A model generated the notes under the pieces. The model did no database searches and was not told where the DNA came from. It worked only from the letters and a program-made list of their open reading frames with translations. Shown in pieces: positions 1 to 11,010 of a stretch of 64,000 bases of DNA. Where the stretch lies: NCBI RefSeq assembly GCF_024679245.1, contig NC_090174.1:20744024-20808023 (forward strand), given 5' to 3'. Position 1 is the first letter of the stretch. Each line of letters starts with the position of its first letter. This DNA comes from Pseudorasbora parva. Lineage: Eukaryota > Chordata > Actinopteri > Cypriniformes > Gobionidae. The position numbers were made by a program, and so were the translations under genes.

Positions 1-85
1 ACTTAACGGACACACACAATGGCCATTGTAAGTCCACAATACTGAAAGTACACATGATGTGTGCCATTTGTGACAGGGCAATTAG
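1..85. mobile_element. Terminal fragment of a DNA transposon (same family as 35052-36141)
   Basis: The sequence matches the right end of the element at 36050-36141 nearly base for base. It has the sub-terminal hairpin around the shared words AATGGCCATTGTAAGTCCAC, then the terminal word GTGTGCCATTTG(T/G)GACAG. Only the terminal 85 bases lie in the window; the rest is cut by the window edge. No coding capacity is visible. The superfamily is not recognised. Confidence 0.6.
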
Positions 86-175
86 CGAATGTGTTGTAGT
101 GGAGGTAGACGTTAAAACTTGTGTTATATAGTTAAAAACAAAGTCTAATGGTGTACGCTTGCTGTGTTACGGACT

Positions 176-679
176 TAGCCTGACAAGCCAGACCCACATC
201 AAGATGTTTGGTCTGGAAACTCACCATTGACAGCGCTCAATCCGAGGGGCGGGATAAACGGCTGTCTTTCCAACTCCCTCTGCACGCAGTAGGATAGCGC
301 TACAACCAACCAGAGCAACGAAGGTGAAGCAGAGCTAGTTGAAAGATTAAACTTTCGCCGTATCCGGTCGGCAAAACTCCGAACACATCATCCCTTTTTA
401 AGAATGACTTCAGTGCCGTTCTTTTCTCAGAGAAAAGCTTAACTCCAAGTCTTCCAGAGTCACGGTCAAAGCTGATTCCAAAGTCCGCCGTTCGCCAGTT
501 TCTGTGTTTACTAGAAGCACGCAAGCGCAACTCGGTCGTCATTATGTTAAGCTCTGCCCACCGACTCTACACACGATGTGATTGGCCCGACCATAATTTG
601 CCGTTTACAGCTCAGAAGTGTATTGGGAGTTACTAGACAACACTCGCGGCAGATTGGGTGCGTCTAGATTTCTAGGCTA
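176..679 (-). mobile_element. MULE-like non-autonomous transposon, copy 1
   Basis: This 504-bp element begins TAGCCTGACAAGCCAG and ends TCTAGATTTCTAGGCTA, so the termini share a short inverted TAGCCT. It is flanked by a 9-bp target duplication with one mismatch (167-175 TTACGGACT, 680-688 TTATGGACT). Two further copies lie at 5405-5910 and, inverted, at 33677-34204. A 9-bp duplication suggests the Mutator-like (MULE) superfamily; that assignment is inference. The minus strand carries a helicase-like fragment (300-542). Confidence 0.75.
300..542 (-). pseudogene. RecQ-type helicase N-terminal fragment carried by the MULE-like element
   Basis: The 80-residue minus-strand reading frame contains DDVFGVLPTGYGESL, which fits helicase motif I (Walker A) of RecQ-type helicases, where GKS/GKT is expected. 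The preceding stretch FSEKRTALKSFL fits the region just before motif I. The catalytic Lys is Glu. The corresponding part of copy 2 reads VLPTGYGEC, and copy 3 has a stop followed by VLPTGYSES, so the Lys is missing in all three. Nothing downstream of motif I (no DEAH-box region) is present, so this is a short captured or remnant fragment with no expected ATPase activity. Confidence 0.55.
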
Positions 680-1254
680 TTATGGACTGCTATAGCCACT
701 CTCATGACCTGCGTGGAAAAAAAAACACCCTCAAATGACGCACAGTTTTTCAGTTTACCAGCTTGGAAACAACAGGTGAAGGTGAAAGTAAACCTCAATG
801 CAAATAATCAGCTAACCCAAAATGTGTCTTCTTAATACTGGCTGAGATCAAGCAATATTATTTTAAATATCAGATACAGACTTTTTCGTTTGACTTTGTA
901 AAAAATAAAATAAAAACCACTGAGAAAGAGAAATCATTGTGTAGTCTTGTGTGTGGTGCAATAGACGGCCATATGATTTTCTGATTGTATGAAATGTGAT
1001 GAATATGTGCAATGTCCTGGCTGTACGAATGTGGTGAAAATGTGCAATGTCCTGGCAGAGCGCTCATGTACGCAAGAGATTCTAATATTAGTACATTCAT
1101 GAAGTGCAATACAGTCGTTTTCTTCTCTAGTGATTCGTATTTGTTATCACTGTACGCTTCTGAGCGTGTCCTGGTGGCGACTCCCCTTAATGCAACGCAC
1201 AATTATCAATTATTATATTAATATCCTGATTGGAATATATCCAGATATCCGCAA

Positions 1255-1400
1255 TATGGCTGCCGTCGCATCATCCAGGTGGATGCTGCACATTGGTGGT
1301 GGTTGAGGAGATTCCCCCCTTTTATGTAAAGCGTTTTGAGTGCCTTGAAAAGCACTATATAAATCGAACGCATTATTATTATTATTATTGTTATTATTAA
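1255..1400 (+). repeat. SINE or L2/CR1-clade LINE 3' tail
   Basis: The segment carries the words GTAAAGCGTTTTGAGTGCC and AAAAGCACTATATAAATCGA followed by an (ATT)n tail. This is the typical 3' end shared by L2/CR1-clade LINEs and the SINEs that parasitise them in fish. No coding sequence is present. The exact family cannot be named without a library search. Confidence 0.6.
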
Positions 1401-2150
1401 TTACTTAGTTTCCCAGACTCTTTTTTTTTAACCAGGACACGGGGTATGTCCATTCATTACCTATCAATGACATCATGCTTGATTTCTTATTACTTGATTT
1501 CCTGTTTTATTTTGTATAAACCATGGAAACACTAAACACTTTAATATAATATTGTTTTTTAATAGACAGGTGAGCAACTGTTTGGATTCATTAATTGACA
1601 GAAAACGAATCATTCTTAGTTAGCTCAGTTTGTCTTATTCTTTTTTTTTTGTTGATTTACCTGAGTACCATGTTTTACCATCCCTAATATCAAGCTAGCT
1701 AACTGCACTGTGCAACAGGTGTCTCATTGTTGTACCCGAGCAAACACATAGAGTATCATTACATCATTTTCAAACACTTAAATGTATCTAAAATAATAAA
1801 ACAGTGCTGCGTTACCCCATATACGCGGCATGATTTGAAGAAGCAGAATTGGTCGTCTGCGGCATAATAAAAGCTCCAATGCTCTTGAACTATGTTTCGC
1901 GCTTGTCTCTCATTAGCAGTCGCTCCAGGTAGCCTTGTTCCACTCCAACGGCTAATAATGTTAGTAATACATTAGCTTATTTATGAATATGATTTCTGCC
2001 TGAGTCACGTTGGATTATTTTCCACTGGCTATAGAGGTGAAGACACTAACTCCCATGATCCTGCGAAATCAAGCTACGCTTTTGTTTTGAATAAGCGACC
2101 TCTAGTGGCAAAAATTACATATTGTGCTTTTAACATTTATAAAATGATAT

Positions 2151-3351
2151 GAAAGGGTTAGTTCACCCAAAAATGAAATTTGTCATTGATGGCCTAATTT
2201 TGTTCCACACTTGTAAGACCTCCATTCATCTTCAGAACACTGTTTAAGATATTTTATATTTAGTCCGACAGCGTATCTAAGTGTATGCACACTATACTGT
2301 CCAAGTCCAGAAAGGGAATAAAACCATCATCAAAGTAGTCCATATGTGACATCAGTTAGTTAGTTAGAATCTCTTGAAGCATCGAAAATACATTTTGGTT
2401 CAAAAATAACAAAAACTATAACTTCATTCAGCATTGTCTTCTCGTCCGTGTTTGTTTTCAATCCTCAGATCGCCAATGTCACGTGATTTCAGCAGTTTGA
2501 CACACGATCCAAATCATGAATCGATAAGCTGATTCATGACCATTTAAATCTTTATTTGAGGTTTGAAAACAAATGCAGAAGAGAAGACAATGCTGAATAA
2601 AGTCGTAGTTTTTGTTATTTTTGGACCAAAATGTATTTTCAATGCTTAAAGAGATTCTAACTAACCAACTGATGTCACATATGGAGTACTTTGATGATGT
2701 TTTTATTCCCTTTCTGGACATGGACAGTATAGTGTGCATACACTTAGATACGCTGTCAGACTAAATATATATTAAAGGGTTAGTTCACCCAAAAATTAAA
2801 TTGATGTCATTAATGACTCACTCTGTCGTTCCACTCCCTAAGACCTCCGTTTATCTTCAGAACATAGTTTAAGATATTTTATATTTTAGTCCTTTTAGAC
2901 TTTATTCAGCATTGTCTTCTCGTCCGTGTTTGTTTTCAAACCTCGAAACGCCAATGTCACGTGATTTCAGCAGTTTGACACGTGATCTAAATCATGAATC
3001 AATACGCTGATTCATGGCTGTTTAAATCTTTATTTGAGGTTTAAAAACAAACAAGACTGATGCTGAATAAAATTTTAGTTTTTGCTATTTTTGGACCAAA
3101 ATGTATTTTCAATGCTTCAAGAGATTCTAATCAAGCAAATTATGTCACATGTGGACTACTTTGGTGATGTTTTTATTCCCTTTCTGGACATGGACAGTAT
3201 AGTGTGCATACACTTAGATACGCTGTCAGACTAAATATAAAATATCTTAAACTGTGTTCTGAAGATGAACGAAGGTCTTACGGGTGTGGAACGACATTAG
3301 GGTGAGTCATTAATGACATCAATTTCATTTTTGGGTGAAATAACCCTTTAA
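2151..3351. repeat. Two tandem copies of a palindromic MITE
   Basis: Copy A runs about 2151-2773 and copy B 2774-3351. Each begins AAAGGGTTAGTTCACCCAAAAA, and copy B ends with the inverted word TTTTTGGGTGAAATAACCCTTT. The interior is itself a long inverted repeat around CATGAATC(G/A)AT..GCTGATTCATG. The two copies share most of their sequence, including TGGACAGTATAGTGTGCATAC. The same terminal word recurs at about 4010, 8092, 31523 and 48500, so this is an abundant family in this genome. No coding capacity is visible. Confidence 0.75.
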
Positions 3352-3473
3352 GCTAGAAAGTGGCCATAATGACTAGTCTGACTAATATTAAATATTATAA
3401 AACACAAGTAGTTTAATCTGGACCTATATAAACCTTTGACTGAATCACTTTGTGTATTGCTGTTGTGTTTCAG

Positions 3474-6400
3474 ATTGTTGGGCTAGGAAACCCTGGCATG
3501 AATGGCTCTCGACATAGCGTTGGTATGGCTGTGCTTACGACGTTAGCAGAACGTTTAGGGGCGCCAGACAGCTGGAGAGCTGACCGACAAGTCTTGGGAG
3601 AGGTTGTTGTAACACACCTTCAAGACATCCAGTTGGTGCTTCTACGACCCAAGTTGCTTATGAACATCAATGGTGTGAGTGTGGCAAAAGCAGGTGAGAC
3701 AGAGTGCATTATCCTTTAATAGAATAACTCCCTTCAGGTGGATGACTACAGCTCAAGATTTTCAACTGTACCTTCCTCATCCAGGGCTGGGCAGTATAAC
3801 AACATATATTGTGTGATCCAAAAATCAGTTCCATTTAGCAGCCTATTGCTTTTGAATGGTGAATTCACACACAATCATGTCAAAATGCCCATTGGTTGGA
3901 TTATTCACATACACGTTAACAAGTTAAAATCAGATGTGGATCATTATATTAGATCCCTGCATGAGGTCCTAAAGTGACAGCAGCTTAATACAGGTATACC
4001 TGTGTCATTAAAGGGATAGGTCACCCAAAATTTTAAATCATCCCATGATTTACTCACCCTCATCCTAGGTATATATGACATTCTTCTTTCAGAGACAAAT
4101 ACAATCAGTTAAAAAGTATAAAAAATGTCTTAGCTATTCCAAGCTTTATAATGACAGTTGTTATATCAAGGTTCCAATGTAATAGTATACACGCAGTTTG
4201 TTATGTACATAGTGCTTTACAGTTTGAGGAACAGATTGACTACATTCTAACGAGATCAAGCTAATCAGTCTTTTGTCTTTATGCACTTCCTGATCTTTAA
4301 GCAACATTGTCAGAGTGATTACATTTGCATCTAATCGTCTGATTGTTACTGTGATAATGATAGGATTTGGATTGGTGGTCTGATTGGCACTGTTATGCTG
4401 ATAGGATTAGGACTGGTGACGTTGAAATGTATGGGGTGTGTCCCTTTTACCTATACAACATTTGCATTCCTTTGTTTAGATTGTCTCCTCCTCTACTGTG
4501 TAAATCCCTCCCCCTGAAATGTGGATAAATTACAATGTATACTGTTTAGAATTAGACTTGGACAACTGCAGCCACAGAAACAACACAGTGTGTTTCTCAA
4601 TAAAGAGGAACGCCTGCCCGAAAGATATACCCAAGTTCTCCTGGTCTTCACTTCTGAGTTTCCAACACAGTGAATGGCAGCCCATAATGTAAGGTCCAAA
4701 AAAGTGCATCCATCCATTAGAAAAGTAATCCATACGAACCACCAAAACTTCTGGAGTAAAGTAATGGGTTTATGTAAGAAAAATATCAATATTTAAAACC
4801 TTATAAAGTAAAACCGGTGGACCGCCTCTCACTGTTCAAAACACTTCCGCTATGCCCGATGTCATTGTCACGCCAGTTATGCATTTTTTGTAAGTTTAAT
4901 ACGGAAGACAATCCAACAAAAATAGATATTTATAATGTATTAAATGTGGATATTATTTTTTTACACAAACGCATCACTTTGCTTCAGAAGGCCCTTATTA
5001 CCCCCCCGGAGCATGTGGGTTACTTTTATAATGGATGGAGGCACTTTTTTGGGCTTCAAATTTTGGGCTGCCATTTTAAAGATTGGTAGCAGGACATTTT
5101 TTATTATATATAACTCAAAGAATGTCTTAAACACATAAGATAGCTTGAGGGTGAGTAAATCATTCATTTAAATTTTTGGGTGAATAACCCTTTGATGTTA
5201 ATTAACCATCAAAATTCAAAGAGAAAATTCAGTTTATATATAATAATAATCAGTTTATATTTAATTTATACATTAAGCCCTGGGACTATTTTTGGGGATT
5301 CAAATTCATGTGTGCTCTAACACCGTGCAGACAGTTGGGGCTGTTTCCACTAGATGGCAGCAAATACTGGAAAAAAAGAATTTAGTATGTATCATGGTGT
5401 ATGTTAGCCTGACAAGCCAGACCCACATCAAGATGTTTGGTCTGGAAACTCACCATAGACAGGGCTCAATCCGAGGGGCGGGATAAACGGTTGTCTTTCA
5501 AACTCCCTCTGCACGCAATAGGATAGCGCTACACCACCCAGAGCAACGAAGGTGAAGCAGAGCTTGTTGACTGATTAAACATTCGCCGTATCCCGTCGGC
5601 AAAACTACGAACACATCTTCCTGCTCTTTGTTCTTTTCTCAGAGAAAAGCTTAACTCCAAGTCTTCCAGAGTCGCGGTCAGAGCTGATTCGAAAGGCCGC
5701 CGACGTTAGCCAGTTTCTGTGTTTACTAGAAGCACGCAAACGCAACTCGGCCGTCGTCATTATGGCCCCGCCCGCCGACTCTATAAACGATGTGATTGGC
5801 CCGTCCAGAGTGAGGGGAATACAGCTCAGAAGGGTATTGAGAGTTCCTAGACGACACTCGCGGGCAGATTAAATTAGCTGCCGCTAGGGTGCGTCTAGAT
5901 TTCTAGGCTACCAAAATTGTGTATTTAGACCACTGTATGTGGATATGGGAAGCTTTTCAATTTGTGTAAATAAGTTGCTTTGTGTAAAATTAATTACAAA
6001 GTGATGCACATCTCTTAAGCTCCTCCACAGATATTTAAAATGTAAATTATATACTAAAGGCAAAAGACTATGCAGTTTCATTTTTTACATCTGATTATTG
6101 AATTTCTTTACTATTTCCTTCTACACGTTAAACATACTGTACCTGAAAAACGTTTTACATTTTAATTTGTATTTCATTTGTATCTTTGCTCATTTTTAGT
6201 TATAACGGACCCACTTTATATTAGGTGGCCTTAACTACTATGTACTAAATAATTTGATACAATGCACTTATAATTGTCTACATACATGTTTTACATTGTA
6301 CTTACATTAAAAAAATTACCTGCGCGTAATTACGTCTGTAATTAATTTCTGTAGTTTGATTTATAATTGCACTGCTGGCACTTCCCTTACACCTAACCCT

Positions 6401-7272
6401 ACCCTTAAACTTACCCACACCACCACACCGGTCCCTAACTTTACCCGTATCCCACCTCAATATCAGCAAAAGTGTTTTGCAAAACAATATGAACCCAATA
6501 AGTACATTTTGCTTAAGGCCACCTAGTAGGAAGTGGGACCAACAAATAACTATATTTTGATATATATCATTATCATCAAATAAAATTTCTCATTTAGTGA
6601 AATAAGATTTTGGTCAGATCGCCCTCCCCTAATTCCCTCATTGGAAATCAGAATTTATGTATTTATTTATTTGTTTATTTCTCCAGCCAGCAAATTTTTA
6701 ATTCCGCCGGAACACATTCTCTTGATTCATGATGAGCTTGACAAACCGCTTGGAAAGTTTGGCATTAAACACGGTGGAAGTGCAAGGTGAGTGAAATTTT
6801 TTTCATTAGACTTTTGTTTTGATAACATTGGTTTGTTTCTCTATGTTATATTGACTTCATGCTTCTTCCTCTCAGGGGTCACAATGGTGTGAGATCATGT
6901 GTGGACTGCCTTCATACTGATGTAAGTTAGCAAATATTTTATAGAGCAGAACATTAGCTATAGTGACTCGCTTTATAAGTTCATTATAACACATGCTGAT
7001 TGTGCCCGCAGGTGATGCCACGGTTGCGCATTGGTATTGGGCGACCTTCGGGTAAAACGCCTGTCGACCGTTACGTTTTGGGACGTTTTTCACAGGAGGA
7101 ACAAAATGTTCTAGACTCCGTTATGAACCAGAGTGTAGACGTTCTGCTGACATTTCTCACAGACTCGCAACCCCAGACTTCTCCAGCAGAGGGAAGGAGA
7201 GCTTCACGCAAGAATAAAGCAAGGGCGCTTTCACCGCCTCAGGACACCAAAGAAGAGCTCACACAGAACTGA
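3474..7272 (+). CDS. ptrh1: Peptidyl-tRNA hydrolase 1 (first exon not found)
   Basis: Exons 3474-3693, 6687-6786, 6876-6921 and 7012-7272 all have AG/GT borders and join in frame to 208 residues and a TGA stop. The family hydrolyses the ester bond of peptidyl-tRNAs released from stalled ribosomes; the vertebrate PTRH1 is usually considered mitochondrial. Visible signatures are GLGNPG (substrate Asn), SRHSVGM (catalytic His), LLMNINGVSV, HDELDKPLG (Asp) and GGSARGHNGVRS, all in the expected order. A basic, low-complexity tail (SRKNKARALS) ends the protein. The N-terminal exon with the start codon should lie upstream in phase 0; I could not place it convincingly between 690 and 3450. Intron 3694-6686 holds a MITE, a MULE-like copy and other repeats. 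Confidence 0.93.
4010..5190. repeat. Palindromic MITE of the GGTCACCCAAAA family in ptrh1 intron
   Basis: The left end reads AAAGGGATAGGTCACCCAAAA followed by TCATCCCATGATTTACTCACC. The right end carries the inverse, GAGGGTGAGTAAATCATTC..TTTTTGGGTGAATAACCCTTT. The spacing of about 1.2 kb suggests a composite or expanded copy, with a second repeat at 4490-5100 inside it. Apparent reading frames inside are artefacts of the inverted arms. Confidence 0.6.
5280..6050. repeat. Partial copy of the long-palindrome repeat seen at 46856-47610, split by a MULE-like insertion
   Basis: 5308-5404 (TGTGCTCTAACACCGTGCAG, GTTTCCACTAGATGGCAG) matches 47080-47160. 5925-6030 (TTAGACCACTGTATGTGGAT, GGGAAGCTTTTCAATTTG) matches 47545-47690. 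The intervening 5405-5910 is the MULE-like element. Part of the host repeat is missing at the junction. Confidence 0.55.
5405..5910 (-). mobile_element. MULE-like non-autonomous transposon, copy 2
   Basis: The 506-bp element has the same termini (TAGCCTGACAAGCC / TTTCTAGGCTA) and the same interior as copy 1, about 85-90% alike by eye. I find no clear 9-bp target duplication (left flank GGTGTATGT, right flank CCAAAATTG). That fits a deletion at the insertion site or loss of one flank. The helicase fragment is present on the minus strand with Glu at the motif I Lys position. Confidence 0.7.
6206..6541. repeat. MITE with long terminal inverted repeats
   Basis: The left end is GGACCCACTTTATATTAGGTGGCCTTAA (shared core AGGTGGCCTTAA). 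The right end is the inverse, TTAAGGCCACCTAGTAGGAAGTGGGACC. The interior is AT-rich with a pyrimidine-rich stretch (6370-6470) and has no coding potential. It sits about 150 bp upstream of ptrh1 exon 6687-6786. Confidence 0.65.
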
Positions 7273-8091
7273 TCAGAACTGTTCTTTTATAGTTTCTATA
7301 ACACCTTTTCCAAGATTGGGCATTGCAAACCCATAGAGGTTCCTCAGGGAACTACAGAAGGTTCATGGCACTCTACTTTATTCATAGGAATCAATGTGAT
7401 AAAACAGTTTATAAACCCCTAATTTAAAATCCGGACAACACTGATCTCACTATACTGCTATTTATGTCATTTTGTGCACCTGGATGATTTTGAATGTGTG
7501 AATTTCACTGCATTGTGCTTTAAAAAAAATATTTTTGCCCATTACTATGTTTAGCTATAGGTTTACAATCACTTCTGACATTCAGAAAACTTTTACTTCA
7601 TAAATGCATTCTCCATCAATAAATGAGAAAGCTGGACTTATTTTATTTTAAACCTGCTAAAAAGTGTTTCAAGATTTTAAAACAAGATGGTGCCTGTCCG
7701 TGAATGCGTAAGGCACTATGTTTACAACGTATCTTCTTATTAAACTGTTTGTACACTTACAAAGTTCTCAATGCTTCGGTTTGCATGTAGGGACCCTCAT
7801 TATGCTACCGTGTTAGTGTGAGGCTATTTTGAGCCTTGTTAGTGGTATTAACTAGCGATTTAATTTTACCACCCTGTGTCTACCCTGTGCCCCATAGACT
7901 AGCGTTATAAGCTAATCTGTTTTTAAAGATAAAACTCTTTACATTCGATTTTCATGAAAACGTATCCTAGAGAACGATCTACTCGGTAACCATCTGTTAA
8001 TTACCCCTAGGTTCATTTCTCACCGGAGTTGTCCTTTAAAAAAAAATTAAGAATCACACGTACGTAAGTATTCACAGCCTTTGCCATGACA

Positions 8092-8496
8092 CTTAAAGAG
8101 ATAGTTCACCCAAAAATGAAAATTAGATTTTTATCTGCTTACCCCCAGGGCATCCAAGATGTAGATGTGTTTGATTCTTCAGTAGAACACAAATGAAAAT
8201 GTTTATCTTTGCCTGTATAATGCATGTCAATGGGATGTAACACTATGAGAGTAAAAAAAAAACATACATATTAAACCCTGTGGCTCATGTAAGATTGATG
8301 TATTAAGACACGAAACGATCGGTTTCTGTGAGAAACTGATCATTATTAATGTTTTTACCTCATATCAGACCAATCTCATCTAGTGTTCCCCAGCGCCATT
8401 ACTTCCTCCAAATAAGGTCAAAATACCGGTTCGATTATGGATATATTTACGTAGGTGTCTCATTCGACCAATCCGTGCAGGCACTAATGAGGAATC

Positions 8497-8593
<97 letters not shown>

Positions 8594-9006
8594 GATCACG
8601 CCAGTATTTTGACCTTATTCGATGGAAGTAATGGCGCTGGGGTATACTAGATAAGATTTGTCTGATATGAGGTTAAAAAAAAAAAAAATACTGTTTGGTT
8701 TCTCCCAGAAACCATTCGTTCTGTGTCTTAAGACATCAATGTGTCGCCACGAGCCACAGGGTTTAATATGGATTTGTATGTATGTGTTTTTTACTCTCAT
8801 AGGGTTTAATATGGATTCGTATGTATGTTTTTTACTCATATAACTATCTCATTGACATGCATTATAAAACTGGCACGCAGCCACGGTTGGAGTTAAAAAT
8901 CTTAATTTGTGTTCCACTGAAAAAACAAACACACCTATATTTTGCATGCCCTGGGGATAAGCAGATAAACATAACATTTTCATTTTTGGGTGAACTATCC
9001 CTTTAA
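8092..9006. repeat. 900-bp palindromic MITE with a GATA microsatellite at its centre
   Basis: The left arm is TTAAAGAGATAGTTCACCC... and the right arm ...GGGTGAACTATCCCTTTAA. The arms stay complementary deep inside: CCTCATATCAGACCAATCTC at 8360 pairs with AGATTTGTCTGATATGAGG at 8655, and CAGCGCCATTACTTCC pairs with GGAAGTAATGGCGCTG. The axis is occupied by a (GA)n-(GATA)n tract at 8509-8593. Confidence 0.75.
8509..8593. repeat. (GA)n/(GATA)n microsatellite
   Basis: About nine GA units run into roughly sixteen GATA units without interruption. The tract lies exactly at the symmetry axis of the surrounding palindrome. Confidence 0.95.
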
Positions 9007-9304
9007 AATCGAGCTCAGGTGCATCTTGTTTCCACTGATCATCCATGAGATGTTTCTACAACTTGATTGGAGTCCACCTGTGGTAAATTAATTTGATTGG
9101 ACATGATTTGGAAAGGCACAAACCTGTCTATATAAGCTCCCACAGTTAACAGTGCATGTCATAGCACAAAGCTATGAAGTCCAAGGAATTGTCTGTAGAC
9201 CTCAGAGGCACAGATCTGGGGAAGTGTACATTTCTGCAGCATTGAAGAACCTAATGAGCACAGTGGCCTTGATCAGATGTAAATAAAAGACGTTTGGAAC
9301 TACC

Positions 9305-10090
9305 ATGACTCTTTCTAGAGCTGGCCACCCGGCCAAACTGAGTGATCAGGAGAGAAGTGCCCTAGTCAGAGAGGTGACCAAAAACCCGATGGTCACTCTG
9401 ACAGAGCTCCAGCGTTTTTCTGTGGTGGGAGGAGAACCTTCCAGAAGAACAACCATCTCTGCAGCACTCCACCAATCAGGCCTGTATGGTAGATTGGCCA
9501 GATAGAAGCCACTCCTCAGTAAAAGGCACATGACAGCCCACCTGCAGTTTGCCAAAAGGCACCTGAAGGACTCTCAGACCACGAGAAACAAAATTCTCTG
9601 ATCTGATGAAACTCTGACCTAAAAGACAAGCATCATGTCTGGAGGATACCATGCACCACTCTTCATATGGAAATACCATCCCTACAGTGAAGAATGGTGG
9701 TGGCAGCATCATGCTGTGGGGATGTTTTTCAGTGGCAGGAACTGGGAGACGAGGTAAAGCTTGAGAGAATGATGAATGCAACAATGTACAGAGACATGCT
9801 TGATGAAAACCTGCTCCAGAGAGTTCTGGACGTCAGACTGGGGTGAAGGTTCCACTTCCAACAGGACAACAACCTTAAGCACACAGCCAAGATAACAAAA
9901 GAGTGTTAATGGGAAAACTCCGTGAATGTCCTTGAGTGGCCCAGTAAGAGCCCAGACTTGAACCGGATTGAACATCTCTGGAGAGATTTGAAAATGGCTG
10001 TGCAACGATGCTCCCCATCCAATCTGATGGAGCATAAGTGGTCCTACAAAGAAGAAATGGATGAAACTGCCCAAAAATAGGTGTGTCAAG
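9305..10090 (+). pseudogene. Tc1 transposase, broken
   Basis: The first 66 codons are open and carry the Tc1 N-terminal DNA-binding region (PAKLSDQERSALVREVTKNP, then TISAALHQSGLYGRLAR). After the stop at 9503 the homology continues in shifting frames. Recognisable words are [41 protein letters not shown], the DDE-domain word LEWPSKSPDLNRIEHLWRDL and KLVASNSIEQRLSILMYM. There are several stops and frameshifts, so the copy is dead. Confidence 0.8.
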
Positions 10091-10435
10091 CTTGTAGCAT
10101 CAAACTCAATTGAGCAAAGGCTGTCAATACTTATGTACATGTGATTTGTTTATTTTATTTTTATTTTTAATAAACTTGCTAAGATTTCAAACAAACTTCT
10201 TTCACATTGTCATAATGGAGTATTGTTTGTAAAATTGAGGGGAAAAAATAATGAATTCAATCCATTTTGGAATAAGGCGTAACATAAAATTTGGAAAAAG
10301 TGAAGCGCAGTGAATACTTTTCGGATGCAATGTACATGCTGCCACTTGGTAATATTACTAGAAATCATGGAATTATGCTGATGAAACTCCATTTTATATT
10401 TCATCACAACCAGATGAAATCTATAAATTATCCAT

Positions 10436-11010
10436 ATTGACAGAGTTTTAAATATATAAAATATTGGATAACCAGTAATTTTCTACTATTAAATTCAGAT
10501 AAGACTAAGGTATTACTTATTGGACACAATAAAACCACAGAATACAATTTGCATCTGGAAGGCTGTACTGTTACCTTTACAGTTTGATAATCATATTTTA
10601 AATGTTACAAAAACGTCCTTCTTCTGCCTCAGAAACATATATGGAACATTATCCGTTTCTGATGCAGAAAAGATAGTTCATGCATTTATGACCTCTAGAG
10701 TCTAGACTGGATTACTGTAGGTTAATGCATGGGTTTCCTGCATCCTCAATAAACAAACTAGTTAGTCCAAAATGCAGCTTCTAGAGTTCTTATTAAAATT
10801 GTATCATTTCTATACTGGTTGCCTATTAAGTTCTGTATTTCTACTGACCTATGGCCCTGGTTCAGCTTCTGTGTATTCAACTGATCTTCCGTCACACTCT
10901 TAAAGGCCACAAAACTCTGGACTTTGAGTAGTACCCAAGTCCACTAAAGGAGGGAGGGCATTTTTTAATTTCCCTCCTATAGCCTTCCTGATGATGTTAG
11001 GCTTATACTT
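10436..11010 (+). pseudogene. LINE reverse transcriptase relic (ORF2 C-terminal half)
   Basis: Broken frames read NFLLLNSDKTKVLLIGHN, NLHLEGCTVT, HILNVTKTSFFCLRNI, LSVSDAEKIVHAFMTSRLDYC, then FPASSINKL and KGGRAFFNFP. These are the conserved C-terminal stretches of L2/Rex-type fish LINE ORF2. Internal deletions and stops are frequent. The orientation is plus. Confidence 0.7.

Larger units (their letters stand above)
8037..10333 (+). mobile_element. Tc1/mariner transposon, decayed and split by a MITE
   Basis: The left arm starts at about 8037 (CACACGTACGTAAGTATTC, then CACAGCCTTTGCCATGACAC). It is interrupted at about 8092-9006 and resumes with GAGCTCAGGTGCATC. The right arm (10134-10333) contains CTTATGTACATGTGATTTG and ends near GAATACTTTTCGGATGCAA. 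Transposase remnants run 9305-10090 on the plus strand. The reconnection of the two arm sequences across the MITE is inferred from the usual layout of this Tc1 subfamily. Confidence 0.75.

Noticed and set aside
870..1221. Open frames of 110 (minus) and 69 (plus) codons
   Set aside because: They overlap on opposite strands with no recognisable domains, so they are probably chance frames.
1892..1929. Candidate ptrh1 first exon beginning MFRACLSLAVAP
   Set aside because: Its donor leaves phase 1 while the next exon needs phase 0, so the join is out of frame.
8509..8593. Possible CRISPR-like regular repeats
   Set aside because: The GATA units are a simple microsatellite without spacers, and the organism is a vertebrate.
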